From the NCBI RefSeq assembly GCF_003418935.1, contig NZ_QVMT01000001.1:660063-724062 (forward strand): a stretch of 64,000 bases of DNA. Direction: 5' to 3'. The DNA comes from Emticicia sp. C21. GTDB lineage: Bacteria; Bacteroidota; Bacteroidia; Cytophagales; Spirosomataceae. Under the pieces are notes generated by a model, which was not told the DNA's origin, made no database searches, and saw only the letters and a list, made by a program, of their open reading frames with translations. Below, piece after piece: positions 54,367 to 62,374 of this stretch. Both the position numbers and the translations under genes were made by a program. Every line of letters starts with the position of its first letter. Within the stretch, counting starts at the first letter, position 1.

Positions 54367-54822
54367 TTACCAATTTCTTGGAGAAGTAAAACGGGAATAG
54401 TGAAACCTGAGTGTATCCGCTTGTGCAGGGGACTTATACAAAAAATCACTCATGACGAGGCCCATAAGACTGCCCTCACTGTTAGGAATTATTTCTATTT
54501 TCACTAACTTAATCCCCATATTCACTTCAAAATAAATTTTACCTTTTTTGTCAATTTCGTTACTCGTACGTCCAAATGAATAAGTGTCTGTTAGTTTTTT
54601 GTCCTTAAAAATGAAGAAATTGTGCGTACTCCCATTGGGTTCGATCTGAATCAATTGTTCATATCCTAACTCATTAGCGAGAATAGATCTGGAAGGGCTC
54701 ACAATTTTTTCCAGTTTCCATATACCATAAGAAGTAGTAACAAGAGGTGCATTTCTGCCATAATAGGTTTTCTCACATGAAAGCAATAGCAGGCAGCAAA
54801 GGAAGTAAAAAACTTTTTTCAT
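54367..54822 (-). CDS. Hypothetical lipoprotein
   Basis: Predicted 151-aa lipoprotein, function not recognised. The signal peptide MKKVFYFLCCLLLLSC ends in a clear lipobox. The mature part is beta-rich with a lipocalin-like opening (SYGIWKLEKIVSPS) and ends in a Tyr/Arg-rich tail (LRFHYSRFTSPRNW). Such small lipocalin-like lipoproteins are frequent in Bacteroidota. It lies alone between the lipid kinase gene and the divergent NTF2-like gene. Confidence 0.62.
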   Translation of the reverse strand: MKKVFYFLCCLLLLSCEKTYYGRNAPLVTTSYGIWKLEKIVSPSRSILANELGYEQLIQIEPNGSTHNFFIFKDKKLTDTYSFGRTSNEIDKKGKIYFEVNMGIKLVKIEIIPNSEGSLMGLVMSDFLYKSPAQADTLRFHYSRFTSPRNW

Positions 54823-54980
54823 GAGTTTATTTGTATTTGAATTACACTTTCAAAAGAAACCTCTAAAAACCCAAAAAATTACAATATATTTATTTCTTCA
54901 AATTAAGACCTCGAAAAAACTTAAGCAACAATATTATTGCACCTAAAAATAAAAAACTTTCATTAAATTAAACTAACTAT

Positions 54981-55409
54981 ATGAGAATTATTATTACTGT
55001 ATTCTGCTTTTTATTTTCAAGTCAATTATTTGCCCAAAACACTAAAGACAGACAGGAAGTATTAAAAGTATTAAGCAGACAAAATGAGAACTGGAACAAA
55101 GGAGACATCAAGTCTTTTATGGAAGATTACTGGAAGTCTGATTCGCTGATGTTTATAGGTAAAAACGGGGTAATTTATGGTTGGAAAGCCACTTTAGAAA
55201 GATACCTGAAAACTTACCCAGACCTTGCTACCATGGGTAAGCTCAAATTCGATATTCAGAAAACAGATTTTCATTCACCTACCACTTGCTGGGTATTAGG
55301 AAAATGGCACTTGACTCGACCTGAAAAAGGTGATGCTGGTGGATTCTTTACGCTTGTATTAAAAAAGATTGATGGCCAATGGCTTATTGTCTCTGATCAT
55401 ACAAGCTAA
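54981..55409 (+). CDS. Exported NTF2-like (SnoaL/DUF4440) protein
   Basis: Predicted 142-aa exported protein with an NTF2-like cone fold. Signal peptide MRIIITVFCFLFSSQLFAQ. The DUF4440/SnoaL pattern is QNENWNKGDIKSFMEDYWKSDSLMFIG...GWKATLERYLKTYPD, then KWHLTRPEKGDAGGFFTLVLKKIDGQWLIVSDHTS. This family includes binding proteins and enzymes such as ketosteroid isomerase-like, but no catalytic residues are diagnostic here. It ends one base before the convergent LytTR gene. Confidence 0.83.
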   Translation: MRIIITVFCFLFSSQLFAQNTKDRQEVLKVLSRQNENWNKGDIKSFMEDYWKSDSLMFIGKNGVIYGWKATLERYLKTYPDLATMGKLKFDIQKTDFHSPTTCWVLGKWHLTRPEKGDAGGFFTLVLKKIDGQWLIVSDHTS

Positions 55410-55760
55410 TCAGCTTGCTTTTCTATATTTAGATACGGTATCCAGGAAGATTTCTTTTCTACGGCGTGAAAGGCTCACCTGGTGTTCATCCTGTACTTTT
55501 ACCAACAAGCCCTCATGAATCTGATAGCCAGTCACATACTTCAGATTAACCATATAGGATTTATGCGTACGGAAGAAATTATAATTGACGAATCTTTTCT
55601 CCAACTCTTTCAGGGTTTTTGAAACGATAAATCTTTCGCCATCCTGTAAAAAAATCTCTGTGTAGTTTACGTCTGCTTTCAGAAAAAGCACTTCGGCAGG
55701 ATTCACTTTCTTTTTTCCTGCTAATTTAATTGGTGTAGCTGTGTATAGTTTTGCGTCCAT
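55410..55760 (-). CDS. LytTR DNA-binding protein without receiver domain
   Basis: Predicted 116-aa cytoplasmic DNA-binding protein consisting of a single LytTR domain (about 15-112), with the signatures VLFLKADVNYTEIFLQDGERFIVSKTLKELEKRF, FFRTHKSYMVNLKYVTGY and VSLSRRRKEIFL. LytTR proteins normally carry an N-terminal receiver; stand-alone forms exist in Bacteroidota, and their inputs are unclear. The gene is convergent with the NTF2-like gene and lies 98 bases from PBP1A. Confidence 0.9.
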   Translation of the reverse strand: MDAKLYTATPIKLAGKKKVNPAEVLFLKADVNYTEIFLQDGERFIVSKTLKELEKRFVNYNFFRTHKSYMVNLKYVTGYQIHEGLLVKVQDEHQVSLSRRRKEIFLDTVSKYRKAS

Positions 55761-55858
55761 TAGATAGAGAGTTTACGTTCTTCAAAGGCATTGACTCCCA
55801 ATCGAGGATAATAGTTGTAATGATTTTATATTTTTTATAAGATTTTTTTTAGCACCAT

Positions 55859-58438
55859 CTATCGATTGTTTTTTGTAGTATCTCTGGCCGGTTGCTCTCG
55901 CGGAGGGAAAGTGATTATCTCTTGCTGAACAGTATTTGATGTATCCAGACCTATGGCACTTGTATCTGCGGCAATAATTCCGCCAATATCTCCGCCACAG
56001 CCCTGATAGCTTTTGTTAATTGCTATACTTGGTTTAGGGAATGGCCCAGGCTTATAACCTAAAGTTTTATCAGTATACACACTCTGCATAAATTTACCAA
56101 AGATTGGAAGAGCCGAGCGAGACCCCTCACCCATGCGCGAACGGAAGTGAATACTGCGGTCGTCGCCACCTACCCATACACCACATACCAGATCTTTAGT
56201 GAAGCCCATATACCACGCATCTGAATAATTGGAAGTTGTTCCTGTCTTTCCTCCAGCTTGTCCGCCGTTGCCAAATAAAGCGCTGGCATATTCCCACAAA
56301 CCTTGTGAAGTACCACCCGGTTCTTCTACCCCACCACGTAACATATATTGCATCAAGAATGCAGATTCAGGGCTAATAGCCTGACGTTTTTTCACTTCAG
56401 CTTCATAGATAACCTTTCCTTTGGCATCTTCAATTTTAGCAACCAGAACAGGCTCGACATGCTCACCACCATTTGCAAAAACCGCATAAGCCCCCACAAG
56501 CTCATAAAGTGATACATCAGATGAACCTAATCCTATCGATAATACAGGGTCAAGTGGGGTAGTAATACCTAACTTACGTGCATACTCTACCGTAACTCTT
56601 GGCGTTATTTCATCAGAGAGTTGTGCTGCTACCGAATTGATAGAGCGGGCCATAGCCCTGCGTAAGGTCATGCTGGCGTATGTAAATACACCATCCGCAT
56701 TTTTGGGTTCCCATATTTTAGTTTCACCGTTTTCCTGCCATTCTTTTTTGAATGGTTCATCGGTACGTCTATCGCATGGCGAAAGATTCAAAGGGCCGTC
56801 AATGGCAGCGGTATACAAAATCGGTTTGAAAGTAGAACCCGGTTGACGGCGGCCTTGTCGAACATGGTCATATTTAAAATATTCGTGGTCTATCCCTCCT
56901 ACCCATGCTTTGATATACCCATTGTATGGATCCATCGCCATCATACCTGTTTGCAAAAGTTTTTTATAATGGATAATAGAATCAACAGGACTCATAAGAA
57001 ATTCCTGAGACGAAGCCCCATCTTTACCCCAAACAAATACCCTGGTCATTTTCTTTTTCTCATACATGTAATAATGTATCGAGTCAGGGTTATTCTTAAA
57101 TTTCTGAGCCAGTTTTTTGTACATAGGTGTACGCTTTGCTACCGTATCAATATACCCTAATATTTCCTGTCCGTTTTCATAAATCCATGGATTTTTGCCT
57201 TTCCATTCGGTATCAAAAATCTTTTGCAGACGCCTCATATGGCTCGAAACAGCATTATCTGCATAATCCTGCATTTTAGAATCAATAGTCGTATAGATTT
57301 TTAAACCATCTTTATACAGATTTAAATCTACTTCATTGGTTTCTGCCCATTTTTCAATAAAGCGTGCGAGTGCAGTTTTGAAATAAGTACCTTTATTATC
57401 TTCATCAACCTCTGTATTTATATCCAGTTTTATTTCGGTGTTGCTTAATTCATCGGCTTGTTTTTGTGTAAGGTCACCGTTATTAGCCATCAGTTGCAAA
57501 ACTGTATTGCGGCGTTTCAATGCATTCTTTGGATTTCTGATTGGGTTGTAAAGCGTTGTTCCTTTTTGTAAACCTACCAGTACAGCCGCCTCTTCTGGGT
57601 TCAGTTTGTCAGGTTCTTTACTGAAATAAGTTTGAGAAGCCGTTCTGATACCATAAGCATTGTTCCCATAATCTACCGTATTCAGGTACATTGTCAGAAT
57701 CTCCCCCTTGGTGAAACGTTGTTCCAGACGAATAGCCGTAAGCCACTCTTTGGATTTATAAACAATTGTGCTTAATACCGGTATATAGTATAATAAACCT
57801 CTCATTTCGCTACGCCGTGTATTATAGAGGTTTTTAGCTAACTGCTGTGTAACAGTACTACCGCCACCCCGCTCACCACCTGAGAAAATTCCAACAGCAA
57901 CACCTGCCATCGACTTCAGGTCTATACCTGAATGTTCAAAAAAGCGTTTATCTTCGGTAGAAATAAGGGCTTTAAACAGCCAGGGTGACATCTGGGCACT
58001 ATCAATGGTCTGTCTGTTCTCGGTAAAGAACTTACCCAATTCGACTCCATCATTTGAGTAAATAGTAGAAGATTGTGCAATTTTAGGATTGGTTAACTGC
58101 TCAATACTTGGCATACCGCCGCACAACCATAGGAAATTGGTTTCGATACAGAACCAATAAAAGAAGATGAAAATAAAAATCCTGACGGCCACTCTATAGA
58201 AACCTCTGATAAGGGGAAAATATTTACCATCAGTATCAAATCTGGCGCGAAAAGTACCAGTTATCTTATCAATAACTTTATAAAAAGATATAAAGACAAT
58301 TTCCACCCTTTCTTTACCGAATATCTTAGTCAAAAGCAGATATATCTGGTCGAAAAACCACCCCCATGCTCCGCCTATCTTTGTAGTAGCGTTATTAAAA
58401 ACTTTTCTGATAGAATCTACTCTATTATTTTCTTCCAT
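55859..58438 (-). CDS. Penicillin-binding protein 1A (GT51 glycosyltransferase/transpeptidase)
   Basis: Predicted 859-aa bifunctional peptidoglycan synthase. The start at 58438 (MEENNRVDSIRKVFN) is preferred over a codon 90 bases upstream. A cytoplasmic N-terminus and membrane helix (about 85-105) are followed by a GT51 domain with EDKRFFEHSGID (Glu162 catalytic) and GGGSTVTQQLAKNLY. An insert precedes the transpeptidase motifs S535-T-F-K538, S599-I-N601 and K731-T-G. Class A PBP with normal motif spacing. It is divergent from the small membrane-protein gene at 58636. Confidence 0.95.
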   Translation of the reverse strand: MEENNRVDSIRKVFNNATTKIGGAWGWFFDQIYLLLTKIFGKERVEIVFISFYKVIDKITGTFRARFDTDGKYFPLIRGFYRVAVRIFIFIFFYWFCIETNFLWLCGGMPSIEQLTNPKIAQSSTIYSNDGVELGKFFTENRQTIDSAQMSPWLFKALISTEDKRFFEHSGIDLKSMAGVAVGIFSGGERGGGSTVTQQLAKNLYNTRRSEMRGLLYYIPVLSTIVYKSKEWLTAIRLEQRFTKGEILTMYLNTVDYGNNAYGIRTASQTYFSKEPDKLNPEEAAVLVGLQKGTTLYNPIRNPKNALKRRNTVLQLMANNGDLTQKQADELSNTEIKLDINTEVDEDNKGTYFKTALARFIEKWAETNEVDLNLYKDGLKIYTTIDSKMQDYADNAVSSHMRRLQKIFDTEWKGKNPWIYENGQEILGYIDTVAKRTPMYKKLAQKFKNNPDSIHYYMYEKKKMTRVFVWGKDGASSQEFLMSPVDSIIHYKKLLQTGMMAMDPYNGYIKAWVGGIDHEYFKYDHVRQGRRQPGSTFKPILYTAAIDGPLNLSPCDRRTDEPFKKEWQENGETKIWEPKNADGVFTYASMTLRRAMARSINSVAAQLSDEITPRVTVEYARKLGITTPLDPVLSIGLGSSDVSLYELVGAYAVFANGGEHVEPVLVAKIEDAKGKVIYEAEVKKRQAISPESAFLMQYMLRGGVEEPGGTSQGLWEYASALFGNGGQAGGKTGTTSNYSDAWYMGFTKDLVCGVWVGGDDRSIHFRSRMGEGSRSALPIFGKFMQSVYTDKTLGYKPGPFPKPSIAINKSYQGCGGDIGGIIAADTSAIGLDTSNTVQQEIITFPPREQPARDTTKNNR

Positions 58439-58635
58439 ATTTAAAGATTTCGCCGAAAACCCAACAAATAACTTGATTCTAAGCCAAATAATCAAAAAAC
58501 TTGAAAGGTTTTTTAGTCGATTAACCATTTGCTAAAAAACTAAGTCGAATTATTAAACAAAACCCCTTGAAATTGCTTTTAAATAGTATATTCAAATCAA
58601 AATTCACATTTACGTTCCCAAAACCAATCATTTCC

Positions 58636-59064
58636 ATGAGCTTAATACCTGCCGACAAACCCTTAGAGAAAGAGATACTACCTCTTTTCACTAAAACTAT
58701 CTCATTTCAATTACCCATAGAATGGAAAGAATTTATAGTAAAAGTAACTCCCTGGATTATGGTTTTGTTGGTGCCGCTCTACATTTTTGTGATCGGTCTT
58801 TCAGCATTTACCACTTTGTTTACAGCCTTTTTTAATCATCCGCTTTGGTCTCTTGGGATGCTTTTTGGTATTTTAGGTCTATTCTGTAGTTTATTGTCAA
58901 TCAAAGGTTTATTTGACCGGAAGCGTGAGGGGTGGGTATGGGCTTACTATGCATTTCTGCTATTTCTGATAGGCGATATACTCTATTTAAGGTTTCTTGA
59001 TGCCATCATCACCTTTCTTATTTCGGGGTATTTTCTATTTCAAATAAGAGAGTATTATAAATAG
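58636..59064 (+). CDS. Hypothetical membrane protein
   Basis: Predicted 142-aa membrane protein, not recognised. The start at 58636 (MSLIPADKPLEKEILPLF) is the ATG; a TTG 69 bases upstream is unlikely. Hydrophobic segments lie at about 37-60 (WIMVLLVPLYIFVIGLSAF), 68-92 and 98-135, so three to four helices. A charged KRKREGW loop links two of them. No catalytic motif. It precedes a terminator and stands alone. Confidence 0.6.
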   Translation: MSLIPADKPLEKEILPLFTKTISFQLPIEWKEFIVKVTPWIMVLLVPLYIFVIGLSAFTTLFTAFFNHPLWSLGMLFGILGLFCSLLSIKGLFDRKREGWVWAYYAFLLFLIGDILYLRFLDAIITFLISGYFLFQIREYYK

Positions 59065-59092
59065 AATTTTTCAAAATATAGATAAAGTTTTG

Positions 59093-59121
59093 CAGGAAGG
59101 CAGTTGCTTTCCTGTTTTTTT
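59093..59121 (+). terminator. Terminator after the 142-aa membrane-protein gene
   Basis: CAGGAAG and CTTTCCTG form a stem with one bulge, followed by a run of seven T, 29 bases past the stop. Confidence 0.7.
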
Positions 59122-59225
59122 GTTTGACGATTTTCCAAATCATCGTTATGGAAATCTCAGTAAATAATATAAAGCTCAAATAGTCATTTACTTTTTATCA
59201 AATTTCAGATAACTTAGTAATTAAA

Positions 59226-59262
59226 TTCTCTATACGACACCTATGAGTTATTGTATAGAGAA
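59226..59262. promoter_or_regulatory. Perfect 10-bp inverted repeat before the TPR kinase gene
   Basis: TTCTCTATAC and GTATAGAGAA are exact complements 17 nt apart, ending 28 bases before the kinase start codon. It could be an operator for a dimeric regulator or a leader hairpin. A half-site-like TACCCTA follows at about 59265. Confidence 0.5.
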
Positions 59263-59289
59263 TTACCCTATTCGACCTTTACATAGTAT

Positions 59290-61038
59290 ATGAAAAAACT
59301 TCATTTTGTAAGAGTAGGCTTCACCAGTCTATTCTTCATTTTCTTTTATTTCCGGGGGTATACTCAACCCAAATACAAAAAGGAACACGCCTCAATTATC
59401 AGCCTGAAAGAAGCTATTGAAAAAAATAAAGACAATCCGGCGCAATTAGGGATTTTGTACAAGCGGCTTGGCGATGCCTATCAGAATCACTATGGTTTTA
59501 ATATTTATAGTCTGGAATCATATCAGACAAGCCTGATTTATTTTAAACAAACGGGAGATTCGGCTAATTATTATGGCACAAAAATGGATGTGGGATGGAT
59601 GTATTATTTTGATAATTATACCAGAAAATATGCGATCGAAAACTATGAATCAGCTCTGGGATATTATAAAAGAACACATCAGTTACAAAAAGAAATCCAC
59701 ACCGAATTAGCAATTATTGATGCTAAAAAGCACCAGCCTCCTTTCGATTATTCGCTTATCAGAGAATTACTTATCATTGAAAAAAGATGTAAGGCCAACC
59801 AGTTTTCCTATGATCTGAGTTATACTTACAATCTGCTTGCTATTTGTTATATCAATCATAAACATCTGATTCTAGCCAGAAAATATCTCGACCTAAGTCA
59901 GAAATATGCCCAACAGGCAAAAATTGACTGGATGGTTTCTGTCAATAACTTCTATCTGGGGCGTATAGAAGCGCTTTCGGGTAATTATAAGACAGCTATA
60001 GATTATTATCTGAAAGCTTATGAAATCAGTGGCAAAAACAAAGATGTTGCTTTGGCCAAAGACATTTCTTATCATCTCTCAATAGCCTATACTAAAGTCG
60101 GTGAGTTTCAAAAAGCCAACGAGTTTTATCAGCAAACAATTCTGTACTCTAATCAATATTATGAGTCGGAACAAACCATGACCATACGTTTGGAAGAGCT
60201 GAATAGTCAGTATAAAAATCTGCAATTACAAAATCAGCTTACTGAGCAAGCCAATAGCGAAGCCCGTTTACAGAATATACTGCTTACGGTCTTGATTATC
60301 TTTCTGATTCTGGCAGTAGTGGCTCTTTTTGTGGGCCGTAGACAGCTAAACACCATAACCCGCCAAAAAGACATTATCCATAATCAGAGAATTAAAAATC
60401 TAGAGCTGAAATCGTTACAGGCGCTTATACAAGGGCAGGAGAACGAACGTGGGCGCATCGCCCGTGATTTACACGATAGTCTGGGTATACAGTTAACACA
60501 AATCAAGTTTTTTGTTGAATCACGTCATAAACCGCTTTCCGCCAAAGAACGAGCTACTCTGAATCAGATTATTGATGATGCCTGTCAGGAAATAAGGCTT
60601 ATATCGCATAATTTACACCCAACTGCCCTTTCTAAATATGGCCTTGAGATTGCCCTGGAAGACCTGATAAATAAATTGCCCAGCACAAAAAAAACCAAGA
60701 TAAACCTCGAAAAATATGGGTCACTTCCTCCATTAAGTCAGGAAGCTATTGCTTTATTATACAGAGTTATTCAGGAGTTGGTTAATAATGCCATGAAACA
60801 CGCCTGTGCACGCAAAATCAGTGTTCAGTTATTAGCTAATCAGAAAGACTTGCTGATTAGCGTTGAAGATGATGGTATTGGTTTTGACATGGAAAGGCAA
60901 CCTCAGGGAAGTGGTATTTCTAACGTCACTTCACGTATTGAATACCTGAGCGGGCAGGTACTCTGGCAGAATCATGCGCCGGCAAGTACCGGAACATCAG
61001 TAATGATTTCTGTTCCTATGGCCAAAATAGCCAGTTAA
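59290..61038 (+). CDS. TPR-containing sensor histidine kinase (HisKA_3/NarL type)
   Basis: Predicted 582-aa membrane sensor kinase. A signal or first hydrophobic segment (about 11-22) is followed by tetratricopeptide repeats (about 45-290) on the periplasmic side, a coiled coil, a transmembrane helix at 329-348, and the cytoplasmic kinase: phospho-acceptor H395 in RIARDLHDSLGIQ (HisKA_3), N box VIQELVNNAMKHA, G1 DDGIGFD and G2 GSGISNV. TPR kinases of this type pair with LuxR-type regulators and often sit beside SusC genes in Bacteroidota. The cognate regulator gene lies 376 bases downstream. Confidence 0.93.
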   Translation: MKKLHFVRVGFTSLFFIFFYFRGYTQPKYKKEHASIISLKEAIEKNKDNPAQLGILYKRLGDAYQNHYGFNIYSLESYQTSLIYFKQTGDSANYYGTKMDVGWMYYFDNYTRKYAIENYESALGYYKRTHQLQKEIHTELAIIDAKKHQPPFDYSLIRELLIIEKRCKANQFSYDLSYTYNLLAICYINHKHLILARKYLDLSQKYAQQAKIDWMVSVNNFYLGRIEALSGNYKTAIDYYLKAYEISGKNKDVALAKDISYHLSIAYTKVGEFQKANEFYQQTILYSNQYYESEQTMTIRLEELNSQYKNLQLQNQLTEQANSEARLQNILLTVLIIFLILAVVALFVGRRQLNTITRQKDIIHNQRIKNLELKSLQALIQGQENERGRIARDLHDSLGIQLTQIKFFVESRHKPLSAKERATLNQIIDDACQEIRLISHNLHPTALSKYGLEIALEDLINKLPSTKKTKINLEKYGSLPPLSQEAIALLYRVIQELVNNAMKHACARKISVQLLANQKDLLISVEDDGIGFDMERQPQGSGISNVTSRIEYLSGQVLWQNHAPASTGTSVMISVPMAKIAS

Positions 61039-61063
61039 TTCTGGTATTTTCTCTTCAGAAAAA

Positions 61064-61108
61064 TAGGGTTTACCCTAATAGATTGCACAGCCTTTCTATC
61101 TATTTTTG
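61064..61108 (+). promoter_or_regulatory. Promoter with TAGGGTTTACCCTA palindrome after kinase gene
   Basis: TAGGGTTTACCCTA (61064-61077) starts 37 bases before a TATTTTTG -7 box (61101-61108), centring it at about -43. The same palindrome and distance occur before susC. It would drive the regulator gene or a short leader RNA. Confidence 0.72.
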
Positions 61109-61112
61109 TGTA

Positions 61113-61320
61113 GTTTAAGCCCTATCCTCTAATTCCCAAAAACTAATAACATTGATTTGTAATGAGACAATGCGCTGCTATTCCAGTTGCATTTCAATCA
61201 TTGACATATACTTGTGTGCATCCATTATCCTGAACTAACAAACTCACAAAGATTTTAGAGTACTTAAAAAAAGTAAAAATTAAATTGTTAGAGAGATGGT
61301 TTTTAGCCATCTCATCTTTT
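61113..61320 (+). ncRNA. Candidate leader or small RNA between kinase and regulator
   Basis: Between the promoter above and a terminator-like hairpin (GAGATGG/CCATCTC, 61293-61313, then ATCTTTT) lie about 200 nt without a good coding frame; the longest is a 23-codon ATG frame (61162-61233). It could be a small RNA or a 5' leader with attenuator for the regulator gene at 61415. No known family is recognised. Confidence 0.25.
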
Positions 61321-61414
61321 GTATACATACTATACGTATATCCATTAGAGATTCACCCAATTATTTAATAAAAAGATTTTACTAACTTAGGCTGTTTCTA
61401 TTCACTTTAGAACC

Positions 61415-62059
61415 ATGATTAACTTGCTCATTGCCGACGATCACAATGTATTTGTAGAAGGAATTGAATCCTTATTATCTGATAATGATGGATTAAAAGT
61501 ACTCGGAAGATGCTATAATGTAGAGTCTGTTAAGGAAATCTTACAGGCTTTTACTGTTGACATCATTTTGTTAGATATTTCATTTCCGAGGGTTGAAGAC
61601 GGTCTGATGTTGTATGATTATCTCTTGCAACATCATAAATCTATAAAAGTTATTTTCCTTACTATGCACGATGAACTTAGCATCGTGAAAAGGGTCATGA
61701 AAAAGGGAGGTCAGGGATATTTGCTGAAAAATACTTCGAAAACTGAGTTAGTACAGGCAATTCAGACAGTCTATGAAGGTAAAAAATATATCAATTCATT
61801 TATTAAAGAACTGATGGATACTCATGATAAAAAGTCGCGCAAAACCAGTTTCTTCTCTACCAATGAGATTCGCTTGTCTCCACGTGAGAAAGAAGTACTT
61901 TTTCTGATTTCAGAGGGTTACACTACCCAGCAAATGGCTACTAAACTTTTTGTTACACTCAAAGCCATTGAGTTTCATAGAAGCAGTCTATTAGTGAAAT
62001 TTGATGTGCCCAATACAGCTTTACTTATTAAGACTGCTTTGGAGATGAATTATTTGTGA
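61415..62059 (+). CDS. LuxR/NarL-type response regulator
   Basis: Predicted 214-aa cytoplasmic regulator. The receiver (1-120) has acidic D8-D9, phospho-acceptor D54 (ILLDISFPRVEDG) and the conserved Lys in LLKNTSK. A GerE/LuxR helix-turn-helix (about 148-210) contains LSPREKEVLFLISEGYTTQQMATKLFVTLKAIEFHRSSLLVKFD. It follows the TPR kinase gene and precedes the SusC-like gene, so it probably controls uptake of a glycan or other ligand. It is the likely reader of the TAGGGTTTWCCCTA palindromes. Confidence 0.94.
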   Translation: MINLLIADDHNVFVEGIESLLSDNDGLKVLGRCYNVESVKEILQAFTVDIILLDISFPRVEDGLMLYDYLLQHHKSIKVIFLTMHDELSIVKRVMKKGGQGYLLKNTSKTELVQAIQTVYEGKKYINSFIKELMDTHDKKSRKTSFFSTNEIRLSPREKEVLFLISEGYTTQQMATKLFVTLKAIEFHRSSLLVKFDVPNTALLIKTALEMNYL

Positions 62060-62162
62060 TAAATATAAATTTCAACTCATAGTCTCCCTTGGTATATTCA
62101 ACTCAATAAATTCTGTTTGGGATAAAATCAGATTCCTATTTTGTGTTATTTATAAACCCTCG

Positions 62163-62184
62163 GAGACGCCATGCATGTGGTCTC
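62163..62184. repeat. Diverged GAGACG palindrome
   Basis: GAGACGCCATG...GTGGTCTC is an imperfect relative of the two 22-bp palindromes near 1500, placed after the response-regulator gene, where it may end its transcript. Confidence 0.5.
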
Positions 62185-62245
62185 TACAAACCACAAAATT
62201 TCACCGAATCCCCTCAAATTAAAATCTCCTACCCTCCTCTAAATA

Positions 62246-62290
62246 TAGGGTTTTCCCTAATAAAATGTTATTTCATTAAATATACTTTTG
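62246..62290 (+). promoter_or_regulatory. susC promoter with TAGGGTTTTCCCTA palindrome
   Basis: TAGGGTTTTCCCTA (62246-62259) starts 37 bases before a TACTTTTG -7 box (62283-62290), which lies about 85 bases upstream of the susC start codon. No -33 TTG box is seen at the normal distance, so an activator is probably needed. Confidence 0.75.
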
Positions 62291-62374
62291 TAAATGACAT
62301 TTTTTATCGGAATAGTTATATAATAACTTTCCCTTAGAAAATCCGATAACTAAAACAAAACACTCTACGCATTA

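Noticed and set aside
62143-62337. 64-codon frame before susC
   Set aside because: Translates a palindromic repeat and the susC promoter; composition is not protein-like.
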